Part shown: piece after piece, positions 15,445 through 24,252 of the stretch | Position numbering within the stretch: position 1 is the first letter of the stretch | How the letters are laid out: every line of letters starts with the position of its first letter | Assembly: GCF_000359605.1 (NCBI RefSeq) | Contig: NZ_APML01000072.1 | Span: 1-39,464 of the forward strand | DNA from: Gracilibacillus halophilus YIM-C55.5 | GTDB taxonomy: Bacteria; Bacillota; Bacilli; Bacillales; Amphibacillaceae | Direction of reading: 5' to 3' | DNA length: 39,464 nucleotides | Notes under the pieces: model-generated | Seen by the model: the letters and a program-made list of their open reading frames with translations, nothing else | Told to the model about the DNA's origin: nothing | Database searches by the model: none | Program-made: the position numbers and the translations under genes

Positions 15445-17499
15445 TTAAGAAAAATCTCTTGGAATTTCTTCTTTCCATTCTTTTTGAAAAATTTCTTCAT
15501 CATTTTCATATGCAGTCATTCGATTGATTACATAAAAGGTGGTTTCGTCACTCGTCATTTCGCTAAAACTTTCAATACGTGTTTGCCAATCGTCACGACC
15601 GACTTTTAATTCCCACTCACAAGTAATCGTTGCAGATAATGGGTCATTCTCTTGAATCATAAATGTATTTTTATTTTTACTACCATGTTCGATACCGTTC
15701 GTAACCAATTTACGCTCGCCTTCATCAGAATAGTCTTCCAGCTTCCATATTCCATTAATAAGATCGTGTCGCACTTCTCTAGTTCTTTCCTCTGCGCGTA
15801 ACACTTCTTTATCAATAACCGGCGACGTTTCAGGTACTTGAAAGTGATCAGCACATGTTTCGTCTTCAGGCTGTGGTGTTCTTACAGGTAAGCTCAAGTA
15901 CGTATTTTCCCCTGGATATACCGTTAATGTCACTGGTTTTGGCGATGGCCATGCTTGCGGCCAATACGTTGGTGACAATGCTACTTCAATCATATGCCCT
16001 TTTGGTATTTGTTGACCGAGCACATTCAAGTCAACCGCAATTTGATACCTTTTGCCAGGCTCTAAGGCTTTAGGATGTTCATGTGAGTCGATATGATTTA
16101 AATTTAACATTCCCCAGCTAATCATAGTAGATTCGCCAGTTGGTGCTTTGTCATTAACTCGAACAGCAATAAATGCATTCTCTTGGTCTGAAGAAATGTC
16201 AGCATGAAAAACAGGTTGACCTAAGAGATCGGTCGTTTCTTCAAATGGATCCGATGTAAACAGAACAGCTTTTCCATTTTCTAAACGTTGATCAGCTGGT
16301 AAATCTCCAGGTTGACCAAATGGACAAAAAACACCATTATAAAACCCGTGCTCTTGCATACCATTCACTGCGATGGTATCTCCTGTTTCTGGTTGTGTAC
16401 TTAACTTTTGATCATGTAGATATATAGGCTGACTGGTAACATTTTTGGATGGCCACTTGTCATCACCAACCCATTTACCTGGGCGTTGATCATAAGTGAC
16501 TTGTGGTTTCTCACTATCTTGAACCCAAGAAATGAGTTGTGGCTCATCCATTATACCGGTATCCATTCCTTTGAGCCATTGATCCCACCAACGCAAGCAT
16601 TCTTGTAAAAAACCAATATTCGGTTCAGGTGTTGCAACCTCTGGATATTCGTGTGCCCACGGACCAATTAATCCTTTACTTTCATTTGGCAAATTCTCAA
16701 GCATACGAAAAACGGCATTCGTATATCCATCTTGCCAGCCACTTACAGCAAACACTGGAATTTTAACATCACTGTAATCCTCACAAACCGATCCATGCTT
16801 CCAATAATCATCCCTACGCTGATGGCGCATCCACTCTTCTACAAATGGTGGTGTATGTTCTAAACGGTTTAACCAATTCTCTCGCCAGCTTTCTCCAACA
16901 ATCGCTGGATCTTGTGGTCTCGCATTATAAACAAACATAGTAGATGCCCACCACAACATATCAGATGCCAAAATATTGCCACCACGATAATGCACGTCAT
17001 CAGCAAATCGATCGTCCGTTGAGCATAAGGTGATCACAGCTTTTAATGCTGGATGTTGTCGTGCGGCTACTTGCAAACTATTAAATCCACCCCACGACTT
17101 CCCTATCATGCCTACAGACCCAGTCGACCATGGTTGCTCACAAATCCAGTCTAATACTTCCAATGCATCATCTTGTTCTTGCTGTAAATACTCATCAAGT
17201 AAAATGCCATCAGAATTCCCCGAACCTCGAATATCTACACGAATACTTGCATAACCGTGACCAGCGAAATACGGATGACGAACGGAATCACGAATTGCTG
17301 TGAAATCACCTTTTCGATAGGGGATATATTCGAGAATCGCTGGGACAGGATGATCTTCTGCGTCTTCTGGTAACCAAATCGACGCTGCCAATTTCGCCCC
17401 ATCAGACATCGGAATCCATATGTTATCAATCTGTTTCACTTGACGTGGATAATCAGTCTTTGTTCTTCTTTTCTTTGAATCTTTAATATTAAATACCAC
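15445..17499 (-). CDS. CocE/NonD-family alpha/beta hydrolase
   Basis: 684 residues. The N-terminal S15/CocE domain has the nucleophile elbow GKSWGG (Ser135), Asp257 in SGWQDGYTN and His283 in GPWAHEYP, matching the CocE triad order. PYRKGDFTAIRDSVRHPYFA and DIRGSGNSDG are typical. The C-terminal part (from about 370) is the jelly-roll X-Pro dipeptidyl-peptidase domain. No signal peptide is present, so it is cytosolic. Such enzymes hydrolyse esters or amides; the substrate is unknown. It follows opuCD on the same strand but behind a hairpin. A choline or carnitine ester substrate would fit the neighbourhood, as speculation. The start is GTG at 17499 behind AAAGGTGG. Confidence 0.9.
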   Translation of the reverse strand: MVFNIKDSKKRRTKTDYPRQVKQIDNIWIPMSDGAKLAASIWLPEDAEDHPVPAILEYIPYRKGDFTAIRDSVRHPYFAGHGYASIRVDIRGSGNSDGILLDEYLQQEQDDALEVLDWICEQPWSTGSVGMIGKSWGGFNSLQVAARQHPALKAVITLCSTDDRFADDVHYRGGNILASDMLWWASTMFVYNARPQDPAIVGESWRENWLNRLEHTPPFVEEWMRHQRRDDYWKHGSVCEDYSDVKIPVFAVSGWQDGYTNAVFRMLENLPNESKGLIGPWAHEYPEVATPEPNIGFLQECLRWWDQWLKGMDTGIMDEPQLISWVQDSEKPQVTYDQRPGKWVGDDKWPSKNVTSQPIYLHDQKLSTQPETGDTIAVNGMQEHGFYNGVFCPFGQPGDLPADQRLENGKAVLFTSDPFEETTDLLGQPVFHADISSDQENAFIAVRVNDKAPTGESTMISWGMLNLNHIDSHEHPKALEPGKRYQIAVDLNVLGQQIPKGHMIEVALSPTYWPQAWPSPKPVTLTVYPGENTYLSLPVRTPQPEDETCADHFQVPETSPVIDKEVLRAEERTREVRHDLINGIWKLEDYSDEGERKLVTNGIEHGSKNKNTFMIQENDPLSATITCEWELKVGRDDWQTRIESFSEMTSDETTFYVINRMTAYENDEEIFQKEWKEEIPRDFS

Positions 17500-17526
17500 C
17501 GTAGTTCCACCTTTCCTAACGTGTAA

Positions 17527-17567
17527 AAGAATCGCTCAAACATTCGTTTAAGCGATTCTTTTTTTCG
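17527..17567. terminator. Terminator at the end of opuCD
   Basis: AAGAATCGCT / AGCGATTCTT (10 bp) with an inner AAAC/GTTT extension and a tight loop. It overlaps the last codons of opuCD and has T-runs on both strands. It may attenuate readthrough into the CocE gene. Confidence 0.8.
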
Positions 17568-18189
17568 TTTTCTTTTCGATGCCACCTAAGCAAAGATCTG
17601 CGATTATCGCTAGTATCGTTGCTGGAATAGCACCTGCATAAATTTTCACTTCAGATTGTAAGCTAATACCAGAAATTATTTCTTTTCCTAGCCCCTCAGC
17701 ACCGATATAAGGACCAATACAAGCAACTGCAATCGCAATAACAGAAGCAACTCGTAAACCAGCCATTAAAAATGGAATCGATAATGGGAGTTGTACTTTT
17801 CGTAACAATTGAAATGTTGTCATACCCGACCCCTTACCTGCTTCCATAATACTTGGATCAACTTCTTTAATGCCGACATACGTATTTCGGACAATAGGTA
17901 ACAAGGAATATAAGAATAGTCCCACTACCATTGTTTCAAATCCTAGTCCGAGATATAGCATTAAAATCGCCAGCATCGCTAAACTTGGTATCAATTGCAG
18001 AATATTGGTTATGGAAATAATAAATGGTGCTAATTTCTCAAATCGGGCGGCAATAATTCCCATGGGTACCCCTACGAGAAGGGCAAGACCAATCCCGTAG
18101 GCTACCATTAGAATATGTTCGATGGTTAAAGCAAACAATTCACTACTATTTTCCATCATATATTGACTTAATTCAGTGAGAAAATTCAT
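17548..18189 (-). CDS. opuCD: OpuC-type compatible-solute ABC permease, second subunit
   Basis: 213 residues with about five membrane helices and the permease EAA loop (MEAGKGSGMTTFQLLRKVQL) that docks on the ATPase. The sequence pattern matches OpuCB/OpuCD-type permeases for glycine betaine, choline and carnitine. It is the fourth gene of the operon, 16 bases behind the binding protein; the ATG follows AAAGGAGATTTTCG. Gene order ATPase-permease-binding protein-permease equals B. subtilis opuC and opuB. Substrate range between choline-only and broad cannot be decided by eye. Confidence 0.92.
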   Translation of the reverse strand: MNFLTELSQYMMENSSELFALTIEHILMVAYGIGLALLVGVPMGIIAARFEKLAPFIISITNILQLIPSLAMLAILMLYLGLGFETMVVGLFLYSLLPIVRNTYVGIKEVDPSIMEAGKGSGMTTFQLLRKVQLPLSIPFLMAGLRVASVIAIAVACIGPYIGAEGLGKEIISGISLQSEVKIYAGAIPATILAIIADLCLGGIEKKTKKRIA

Positions 18190-18205
18190 CGAAAATCTCC
18201 TTTTC

Positions 18206-19117
18206 TTACTCTAGCCATCCTTTTTCTTGAATAAACTCTTCTGCTACCGTAGCCATATCACGTTCGTTCATATCAACTTCGCGAATTAATTGTGTCATCT
18301 CATCTGTGCTTACAGAACCTACTAAGTCATTAAAAATAGCTTCCACTGCAGGATATTCATTAATGACTTCATTTCTAGCAACCAATGATGCATCATATGG
18401 CGGGAAGAAGTTTTGATCATCTTCTAAAATTTTTAAATTATATTCCAAAATTTGTGGGTCTACCGTATATGCGGTTACGACATCTAAATCACCATTTGCA
18501 ATACCTTCATACATAAGCGCTACATCCATACCACGTGCTTCTTTAAATGAATAACCATATGTTTCTTGATAGCCTTCATAACCATCATTTTCTCGTTCAA
18601 TCCAAGAGTTATCCGTACCTAATGCAAGCTCACTTGCATAATCACCAAGTTCAGTCATATTGGTAATGTTATTTTCATTTGCTAACTCTTCTTTAATCGC
18701 AATACTATATTGATTTCTGAACCCAACTGAGTCATACCATTTCATATCATATTTGTTGCCAAACAGTTCTTGAGCTTGCGTGAGGGTTTTCTCTGGATCT
18801 GTTGAATACTCAACTTGATCTTCATCAAAATGATTGTTATAAACTTCACCCGAATAAAGCAGGGCAAAATCAAATTCTTTATTACCAATCGCTGTCATTA
18901 CTTGCGGACTTGCTGGAATATCTTCTGTAATATTTACCTCATGATCAGTCTTTGCCTCCACAAGTTGCTTTACAATGTGTCCCATAATTTTCGGATCGGT
19001 ATTCTTTTGTGCACCAAATTCAAACACCTCTCCGCCATCGGCTGATGTTTCATCTCCACATGCGGCCAAAATCAATAATAAAAATGATAATACACTTGCC
19101 GTGATTAATTTTTTCAT
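18206..19117 (-). CDS. opuCC: Substrate-binding lipoprotein of the OpuC-type importer
   Basis: 303 residues. A signal peptide ends in the lipobox LAAC, with Cys20 the predicted lipidated residue, so the mature protein is tethered outside the membrane. The rest is an OpuAC-type binding domain: FEFGAQKNTDPKIMGHIVKQ, ALLYSGEVY, EARGMDVALMYEGIANGDLD and YPAVEAIFNDL. These proteins bind quaternary ammonium solutes in an aromatic cage; individual cage residues were not assigned. It lies between the two permease genes. Confidence 0.93.
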   Translation of the reverse strand: MKKLITASVLSFLLLILAACGDETSADGGEVFEFGAQKNTDPKIMGHIVKQLVEAKTDHEVNITEDIPASPQVMTAIGNKEFDFALLYSGEVYNNHFDEDQVEYSTDPEKTLTQAQELFGNKYDMKWYDSVGFRNQYSIAIKEELANENNITNMTELGDYASELALGTDNSWIERENDGYEGYQETYGYSFKEARGMDVALMYEGIANGDLDVVTAYTVDPQILEYNLKILEDDQNFFPPYDASLVARNEVINEYPAVEAIFNDLVGSVSTDEMTQLIREVDMNERDMATVAEEFIQEKGWLE

Positions 19118-19145
19118 GATGTAAAAACTCCTTTTCCTTTAAATT

Positions 19146-19781
19146 TTATGAATATTTTTTCTCAAATCGATCAAATAGTAGATCGAGTAAAAGCGCGATA
19201 ACGATTGCCAAAAATGTTCCAGTAAAAATCATTTGTTGGTCATTATAGCCGATGCCAGCTAATACGAGATCACCTAGACCACCGCCACCGATTAATGCAG
19301 CGAGCGTTGTCCAACTAATAATATACACAGTTGTCACCCGTATCCCTGACATTACATAAGGTAATGCTGCCGGTAACTCAATCTTAAACAGTCGTTGCAT
19401 CGTGCTAAATCCCATACCTTTTGCAGCTTCAACAATACTCGAGTCAATCGACTGAATACCTGTGTACGTATTTCGTAATAACGGTAATAACGCATATAAA
19501 AATAAAGCCACAACTGATGGTGTAAAACCAATCCCAAATAACGGGATCATAATTGCCAGCAATGCTACGGTCGGTATCGTTTGGAACACATTAGCGATAT
19601 TAAAAATAACGCTTTTGATCTTTTCTTGTTTCATTTTTGTCATATATACCGCTAATGGAACGGTGACCATAATCGAAATCAGCATGACTACAAATGAGAT
19701 CAGTAAATGTTCCCCTGTGTACTCCAATATGGATACATAGTCTTCCTGCCAATATTCAAAATAATCTGTCAGGATGTCCAT
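19146..19781 (-). CDS. opuCB: OpuC-type compatible-solute ABC permease, first subunit
   Basis: 211 residues with about five helices and the EAA loop VEAAKGMGFSTMQRLFKIEL. It is similar in layout to the second permease at 17548-18189, and the two should form a heterodimer. The ATG overlaps the opuCA stop as TAATG, showing translational coupling to the ATPase. Confidence 0.93.
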   Translation of the reverse strand: MDILTDYFEYWQEDYVSILEYTGEHLLISFVVMLISIMVTVPLAVYMTKMKQEKIKSVIFNIANVFQTIPTVALLAIMIPLFGIGFTPSVVALFLYALLPLLRNTYTGIQSIDSSIVEAAKGMGFSTMQRLFKIELPAALPYVMSGIRVTTVYIISWTTLAALIGGGGLGDLVLAGIGYNDQQMIFTGTFLAIVIALLLDLLFDRFEKKYS

Positions 19782-20899
19782 TATTGTCCACCACGCTTAC
19801 TTCGGTAAAATTCTTGTAACGAATTAAACACCTGCTGTTGTTCAATCATGCCAATAAACTTACCGTCTTTCGCAACATATGGCAGATACTTTTCTTTTTT
19901 TTGAGTAAATATATCAACTAACTGATTGGTTTCAGTCTCTTCGGATATATGTTGATTGGTATTCATCATAACGGCCTCAATGAGCTGGTCTTGTTGACGA
20001 AATAGATCATATAACTGAACCATTCCTTGCAACCTGTTATCCCCATCTAAAACAGGTAATTGATCAATTTGTTCACTTGTCATTTGTTCGATAGCTTCAT
20101 TAGTTGTTTGATCAGTGGTAATTGTAGGATAATTATAATTGACAAATGTACTAGTGGATGGAAGTGTACTACCCAGTCGATCTTCTCCTAAGAATTCTTT
20201 AACGAAATCATTGGCTGGATTTGCTAAGATGTCATGTGGGGTTCCTTTTTGTACAATGTGTCCATCCTTCATTAAAATTATTTGATCCGCAATCTTAATT
20301 GCCTCGTCCATGTCATGTGTAACAAACACAATGGTCTTATTAATTTCTTCTTGAAGACGGACTAATTCATCCTGCAGCTGTTCACGACTAATTGGATCTA
20401 ATGCGCTGAAGGGTTCGTCCATAAGGATTGTGGAAGGCTCTGCTGCTAGGGCACGAATCACACCGATTCGCTGTTGTTGACCACCGCTTAATTCCGACGG
20501 ATAGCGGCCTTTATATGTTTCCGGGTCCAAGTTCACCATGTGTAATAGATCGTGAACTTTTTGTTTAATCTTTCGTTTGTCCCATTTTAATAATTTAGGC
20601 ACGGTTGCGACATTGTCATAAATCGACATGTGTGGGAATAAGCCAATATTTTGAATGACATACCCCATTTTTCGACGGATCTCAATTGGATTTAAGTCCT
20701 GAATACTTTCTCCATCAACGAGAATTTCTCCATCCGTATATTCAGTTAAACGATTCAGTAGTTTCATTGTTGTCGTTTTGCCACATCCACTTGGACCTAT
20801 CAATACATTAATTTTACCTTCTTCTAATGTTAGATTGATATTTTCTAACGCTTGAAAGCCATCATCATAAATCTTGTTAATATCTTTTAATTGAATCAA
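19781..20899 (-). CDS. opuCA: OpuC-type ABC ATPase with tandem CBS domains
   Basis: 372 residues from the TTG start. Walker A GPSGCGKTT, Q-loop NIGLFPHMS, signature LSGGQQQRIGVIRAL, Walker B ILMDEPFSALDP and switch FVTHDMDEA are all intact. The C-terminal 120 residues are two CBS repeats (PTITTDQTTNEAIEQM; GKFIGMIEQQ), which in OpuC-type systems sense ionic strength or c-di-AMP. The TTG at 20899 is chosen because AAGGGGGGAGC lies 6 bases upstream; an ATG at 20950 falls against the operator and would add 17 foreign residues. First gene of the operon. Confidence 0.95.
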   Translation of the reverse strand: MIQLKDINKIYDDGFQALENINLTLEEGKINVLIGPSGCGKTTTMKLLNRLTEYTDGEILVDGESIQDLNPIEIRRKMGYVIQNIGLFPHMSIYDNVATVPKLLKWDKRKIKQKVHDLLHMVNLDPETYKGRYPSELSGGQQQRIGVIRALAAEPSTILMDEPFSALDPISREQLQDELVRLQEEINKTIVFVTHDMDEAIKIADQIILMKDGHIVQKGTPHDILANPANDFVKEFLGEDRLGSTLPSTSTFVNYNYPTITTDQTTNEAIEQMTSEQIDQLPVLDGDNRLQGMVQLYDLFRQQDQLIEAVMMNTNQHISEETETNQLVDIFTQKKEKYLPYVAKDGKFIGMIEQQQVFNSLQEFYRSKRGGQ

Positions 20900-20950
20900 A
20901 AGTTGCTCCCCCCTTGAAGCTGAAGCTACCAAAATCTTGAACAGATTCAT

Positions 20951-20970
20951 ATAATGAACACGTTCATTAT
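20951..20970. promoter_or_regulatory. TetR-type operator in front of opuCA
   Basis: ATAATGAAC-AC-GTTCATTAT has 9-bp arms, 50 bases before the opuCA start, between a possible -35 (TTGTGT) and -10 (CATTAT) on the minus strand. The TGAAC..GTTCA core recurs twice ahead of the TetR gene. Confidence 0.7.
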
Positions 20971-21013
20971 TTTACACAAAAAATTTGCTATGAATCAGCA
21001 TTCAATTTGCGAT

Positions 21014-21706
21014 TCAGTAGGATACGTTAATCTCATGGCATTTGTCGGAATTAATCACATGCATGACACTACGATACACATAATGCATTGTCGTTTTCGT
21101 CGCCTCTTCTTTTGTATATTTTCGGCGATTGTTCATAAAAGTGTTCATCATGCCTTTCCAAATTAATAATGTCATATCCGAAATATGGTCGATATCTTCT
21201 TCTTTTATAAATCCTTCATCGACAGCAGACTGAATAAATAAAGCACTACGTTTGGCAAAGCTTTGTTCCATAATGATTTCTTTTACGCCATCTGGCAAGC
21301 CAATTAAATCATTTTCATAGATCTGATAGTAATGATCTAACAATTCTTCAGGAATCGAACCAAGATTGTCCATAAAAATGACTGAATAAATTTTCGGTTG
21401 TTCAAATGAATGCTTACAAAAACATTCCCAGCTATATAACCATTTTTCAACTGTATTTGAGCCTTTCTCTAAATATGTAGGCAGCTCTTCTAAATAATCA
21501 CTCATGAACCGCATTGCTGCAAAAAATTTCAAATGTGATAAATCTTTAAAATAGTTATATGCAGTAGAACTAGTAAAGCCAGCCTTATCTGCTATTTTCC
21601 GAATCGTGAAATGATCAATTCCTTCTTCTTGAATCACATCTGTTGCTGCATCCAAGAAATAACGCCACATCCTCGCACGCTGAATTTCTTTTCTACTAGT
21701 AGCCAT
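21014..21706 (-). CDS. TetR/AcrR-family regulator of the opuC operon
   Basis: 230 residues. The N-terminal TetR DNA-binding domain (about 10-58) contains FTIRKIADKAGFTSSTAYNYF, followed by an all-helical ligand domain with no recognisable signature. It lies directly upstream of opuCA on the same strand. Matching palindromes in front of both genes make it the likely repressor of itself and of the importer. Choline, betaine or a derivative is a reasonable ligand, by analogy to BetI, but this is not shown by the sequence. The ATG follows GGAAGTGAG. Confidence 0.88.
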   Translation of the reverse strand: MATSRKEIQRARMWRYFLDAATDVIQEEGIDHFTIRKIADKAGFTSSTAYNYFKDLSHLKFFAAMRFMSDYLEELPTYLEKGSNTVEKWLYSWECFCKHSFEQPKIYSVIFMDNLGSIPEELLDHYYQIYENDLIGLPDGVKEIIMEQSFAKRSALFIQSAVDEGFIKEEDIDHISDMTLLIWKGMMNTFMNNRRKYTKEEATKTTMHYVYRSVMHVINSDKCHEINVSY

Positions 21707-21755
21707 TTGAGCTCACTTCCTTCACTATCTCAATACACAAATCTATTCACAATTT

Positions 21756-21784
21756 GAACGCGTTCGTTTGATGAACATGTTCAT
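21756..21784. promoter_or_regulatory. Double TetR-type operator upstream of the regulator
   Basis: Two perfect palindromes, GAACGCGTTC (21756-21765) and ATGAACATGTTCAT (21771-21784), have centres 17 bp apart and share GAAC..GTTC half-sites with the opuCA site. Confidence 0.65.
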
Positions 21785-21795
21785 ATTATCATAGC

Positions 21796-21814
21796 AATTT
21801 TACATTGTAAAATT
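21796..21814. promoter_or_regulatory. 19-bp palindrome between the TetR and LysE genes
   Basis: AATTTTACA-T-TGTAAAATT is perfect on both arms and differs in sequence from the TetR sites. It may be an operator for the LysE gene or part of the divergent promoters. The rest of 21815-21997 shows only AT-rich sequence. Confidence 0.35.
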
Positions 21815-21997
21815 CCTTTCGACAATAAATGTACTCATTAAGGTTATATTGACAATAAAATTTTTACTCTCTTGCCTGTAATATCAAACTTCCCCTGTGA
21901 TTCCATTATTTTCTGAAAAAATTTTCTCTCGTTCTACTTTTCCTATTTACTGAATAAAATGTACAAGCTATCGTAATTTGGATGAGGAGTGAAGGCA

Positions 21998-22627
21998 TTG
22001 GCTGTATTGTTCAGTTATTTTTTTCTCGGTATTTCTCTTGCAGCGCCCATCGGTCCCATTAATGCTGCACAAATTAATCATGGAATTAAGAACGGATTTT
22101 TCCACTCGTGGCTCATTGGACTAGGGTCACTCATAGCAGAATTATTTTTTATTCTTGCCGTTTTTTTCGGTGTCGTGCACTTTTTGGAAACACCGTTTAT
22201 GAAAACGTTCCTCTGGTCTTTCGGCGCCTTTGTTTTACTATATACGGGGGTTGAAAGCATCATTAGTTCACAAAAAGTGAAGCTCAGTCACAAACGAGAA
22301 AAAGATTCGTTAAAGAAAACATTTTTCTCAGGCTTCATCATTTCAATTAGCAATCCGCTATCGATTTTATTTTGGCTCGGTATCTACGGTTCTGTCTTAG
22401 CAAATACCATCGATAAATATGATACTACACACTTATTTCTCTATGGCGGCGCGATTTTAGTTGGTTTAATGGTTTGGGATATTACGATGGCAAGCTTGTC
22501 CAGTGGTTTCCGACATTTCCTTACAGTTAAAACGTTAAAAAGAATATCCATCTTTACTGGTTTTACCTTGATTGGCTTTGCTATTTACTTCGCCTATCAA
22601 GCGATTCAATTGTTATTTCAGTTCTAA
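21998..22627 (+). CDS. LysE/RhtB-family amino-acid exporter
   Basis: 209 residues with six predicted helices. The N-terminus carries the family pattern LAAPIGPINAAQINHGIKNG followed by GLGSLIAELFFI, and ISNPLSILFWLGIYG starts the second half. LysE-type proteins export amino acids such as lysine or threonine by proton exchange. The TTG at 21998 is preferred because GGATGAGGAG is 8 bases upstream; an in-frame GTG at 21989 overlaps that site. The stop codon is followed 5 bases later by the 21-bp tandem repeat. Confidence 0.85.
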   Translation: MAVLFSYFFLGISLAAPIGPINAAQINHGIKNGFFHSWLIGLGSLIAELFFILAVFFGVVHFLETPFMKTFLWSFGAFVLLYTGVESIISSQKVKLSHKREKDSLKKTFFSGFIISISNPLSILFWLGIYGSVLANTIDKYDTTHLFLYGGAILVGLMVWDITMASLSSGFRHFLTVKTLKRISIFTGFTLIGFAIYFAYQAIQLLFQF

Positions 22628-22632
22628 GAAAA

Positions 22633-22728
22633 GTTGAGAATAAAACTGCTGAAGTTGAGAATAAAGTTGTGGAAGTTGAGAATAAATCCCCCAATGTTGA
22701 GAATAAAATCGATAAAGTTGAGAATAAA
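22633..22728 (+). repeat. Five-copy tandem repeat, exact 21-bp period, core GTTGAGAATAAA
   Basis: The 12-base core begins at 22633, 22654, 22675, 22696 and 22717, each identical, separated by 9 variable bases. The 21-bp period is two turns of B-DNA, so all cores face the same side of the helix. Two plus-strand frames stay open across it, one giving repeats of VENK, but no start codon was found. It lies between the LysE-type and permease genes. Confidence 0.95.
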
Positions 22729-22840
22729 CAGAACATTTATCAATTCGTAATTTTACCAGAAATTTATTCATTGAAGGCGTGTTAAAAAAGCTCCTTTTTC
22801 AAATACTATCGTGTAGATGATTGAAGAAGGAGTATTTCCA

Positions 22841-24211
22841 ATGGGGAACGATAGAAGCAACAAACTCAAATGGTGGCAGCTCTCGCTAATCGGTGTCGGT
22901 TGTACAATCGGAACCGGCTATTTTCTCGGTTCAAGCATTGGCATTGGATTAACTGGTCCATCCATTGTTTTTTCATTTCTTCTGGCTGCCATTGGCACTT
23001 ATATTGTCTTTCATTTACTAGCAAGAATGACAGCGGAAGATCCGCAAGAAGGTTCTTTCTGTGATTATGCAGAAAAAGCATATGGTAGATGGGCTGGATT
23101 TAGTTCGGGATGGAATTATTGGTGTTCGAGTATTTTCATTATGGGGAGTCAGTTGATTGCATTAGCCATTTTGACACAGCTATGGTTTCCTAACATACCA
23201 TTGTGGGTGTTCACAGCGATCTATGCCCTATTATCACTCAGTGTCATGCTATTAGGAACAGATGGTTTCGACAAAGCTGAAAATATTTTCGCTGTAATAA
23301 AAACCGCTGCTATTTTCATTTTTATTATCATTGCTTTTGTCGCTTTATGTGGTTGGCTTCCAGAATCAAAGGACGTCCCCAAATTATCTTGGAATATCAT
23401 GACGCTGTTCCCTGAAGGATTTTCTGGCTTTTGGGCATCACTCATTTATGCGTTTTACGCGTTTGGTGGCATTGAAGTAATTGGCTTAATGGCTGTTCGA
23501 TTGAAAAATAAAGAAGAAGCAACAAAAGCAGGACGAGTCATGCTTACGTTATTAGCAGTGATTTACGTTGTTTCCATTGGGCTTTCGGTGACGCTCGTCT
23601 CTTATGATACGTTTCATCCTGATGAGAGTCCATTTGTCACTTCACTTGCTGATTATCATTTAGGCTTTTTCTCACATGCTTTTAACGCAGCAATCATCAT
23701 CGCAGGTTTTTCTACTATGACTGCTGCATTGTTTGGCGTAACTACCTTATTGGTCACATTAGCAAAAGATGGGGATGCGCCACAACTTTTCTCAAAAAAG
23801 ATCCGACGCTTTAAGAAGCTTCCACTGCCGTCACTAGCACTAGCAACTGTAGGCTTAATTGCTTCGATTGTTACGGCATTGCTATTACCAGAAAAAATAT
23901 ATGAGTATATGACAACAGCAGCTGGAATTCTTTTGTTATACAATTGGTCATTCATTGTATTATCAGCTTTAGTGGTTCTTGAAAAAATCACTTGGTTCCA
24001 TAAATCGATAGCTGTTATCGGTATTTTCCTTCTATTCGCAGCCATTACTGGCACCCTTATGGAAGCTCCGTTCGGCCAGGATTTTACGTTAGTTTCCTAT
24101 TTGTCGGTATCATTGGGCTCGTCACGCTTTTCATGCAGAAACGATGGAACAATCATTAGTTATAACTACTACAATCAACCACTAGCTAGAAAAACGAAAA
24201 ACCAACCTTGA
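22841..24211 (+). CDS. APC-family amino-acid permease with an out-of-frame C-terminus
   Basis: 456 residues from the ATG at 22841 (AAGGAG 8 bases upstream). The N-terminus KLKWWQLSLIGVGCTIGTGY is the APC helix-1 signature; FAFYAFGGIEVIGL-like helix 6 and about eleven further helices follow. The last 40 residues, from about 24089, are hydrophilic and unlike the family. The other frame from 24091 encodes SFLFVGIIGLVTLFMQKRW and stops at TAG 24157-24159, a proper last helix and basic tail. One base therefore appears lost near 24089. The substrate is an amino acid of unknown type. Confidence 0.88.
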   Translation: MGNDRSNKLKWWQLSLIGVGCTIGTGYFLGSSIGIGLTGPSIVFSFLLAAIGTYIVFHLLARMTAEDPQEGSFCDYAEKAYGRWAGFSSGWNYWCSSIFIMGSQLIALAILTQLWFPNIPLWVFTAIYALLSLSVMLLGTDGFDKAENIFAVIKTAAIFIFIIIAFVALCGWLPESKDVPKLSWNIMTLFPEGFSGFWASLIYAFYAFGGIEVIGLMAVRLKNKEEATKAGRVMLTLLAVIYVVSIGLSVTLVSYDTFHPDESPFVTSLADYHLGFFSHAFNAAIIIAGFSTMTAALFGVTTLLVTLAKDGDAPQLFSKKIRRFKKLPLPSLALATVGLIASIVTALLLPEKIYEYMTTAAGILLLYNWSFIVLSALVVLEKITWFHKSIAVIGIFLLFAAITGTLMEAPFGQDFTLVSYLSVSLGSSRFSCRNDGTIISYNYYNQPLARKTKNQP

Positions 24212-24240
24212 TCACGAATGGATCTCGGTTGGTTTTTCTC
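24197..24240. terminator. Bidirectional terminator between the permease and Mn-catalase genes
   Basis: An 11-bp perfect stem, AAAAACCAACC / GGTTGGTTTTT, with an inner GATC..GATC pairing, followed by TTTTTCTC. It overlaps the frameshifted 3' end of the permease reading frame. Confidence 0.9.
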
Positions 24241-24252
24241 TTTGTTTTGTCA

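Noticed and set aside
22633..22728. The 21-bp repeat as a CRISPR array
   Set aside because: Repeat (12 bp) and spacers (9 bp) are far too short and there are no cas genes.
22628..22785. Reading the 21-bp repeat as a coiled-coil protein gene
   Set aside because: Two frames are open but neither has a start codon or ribosome site. Openness follows from the period being a multiple of three.
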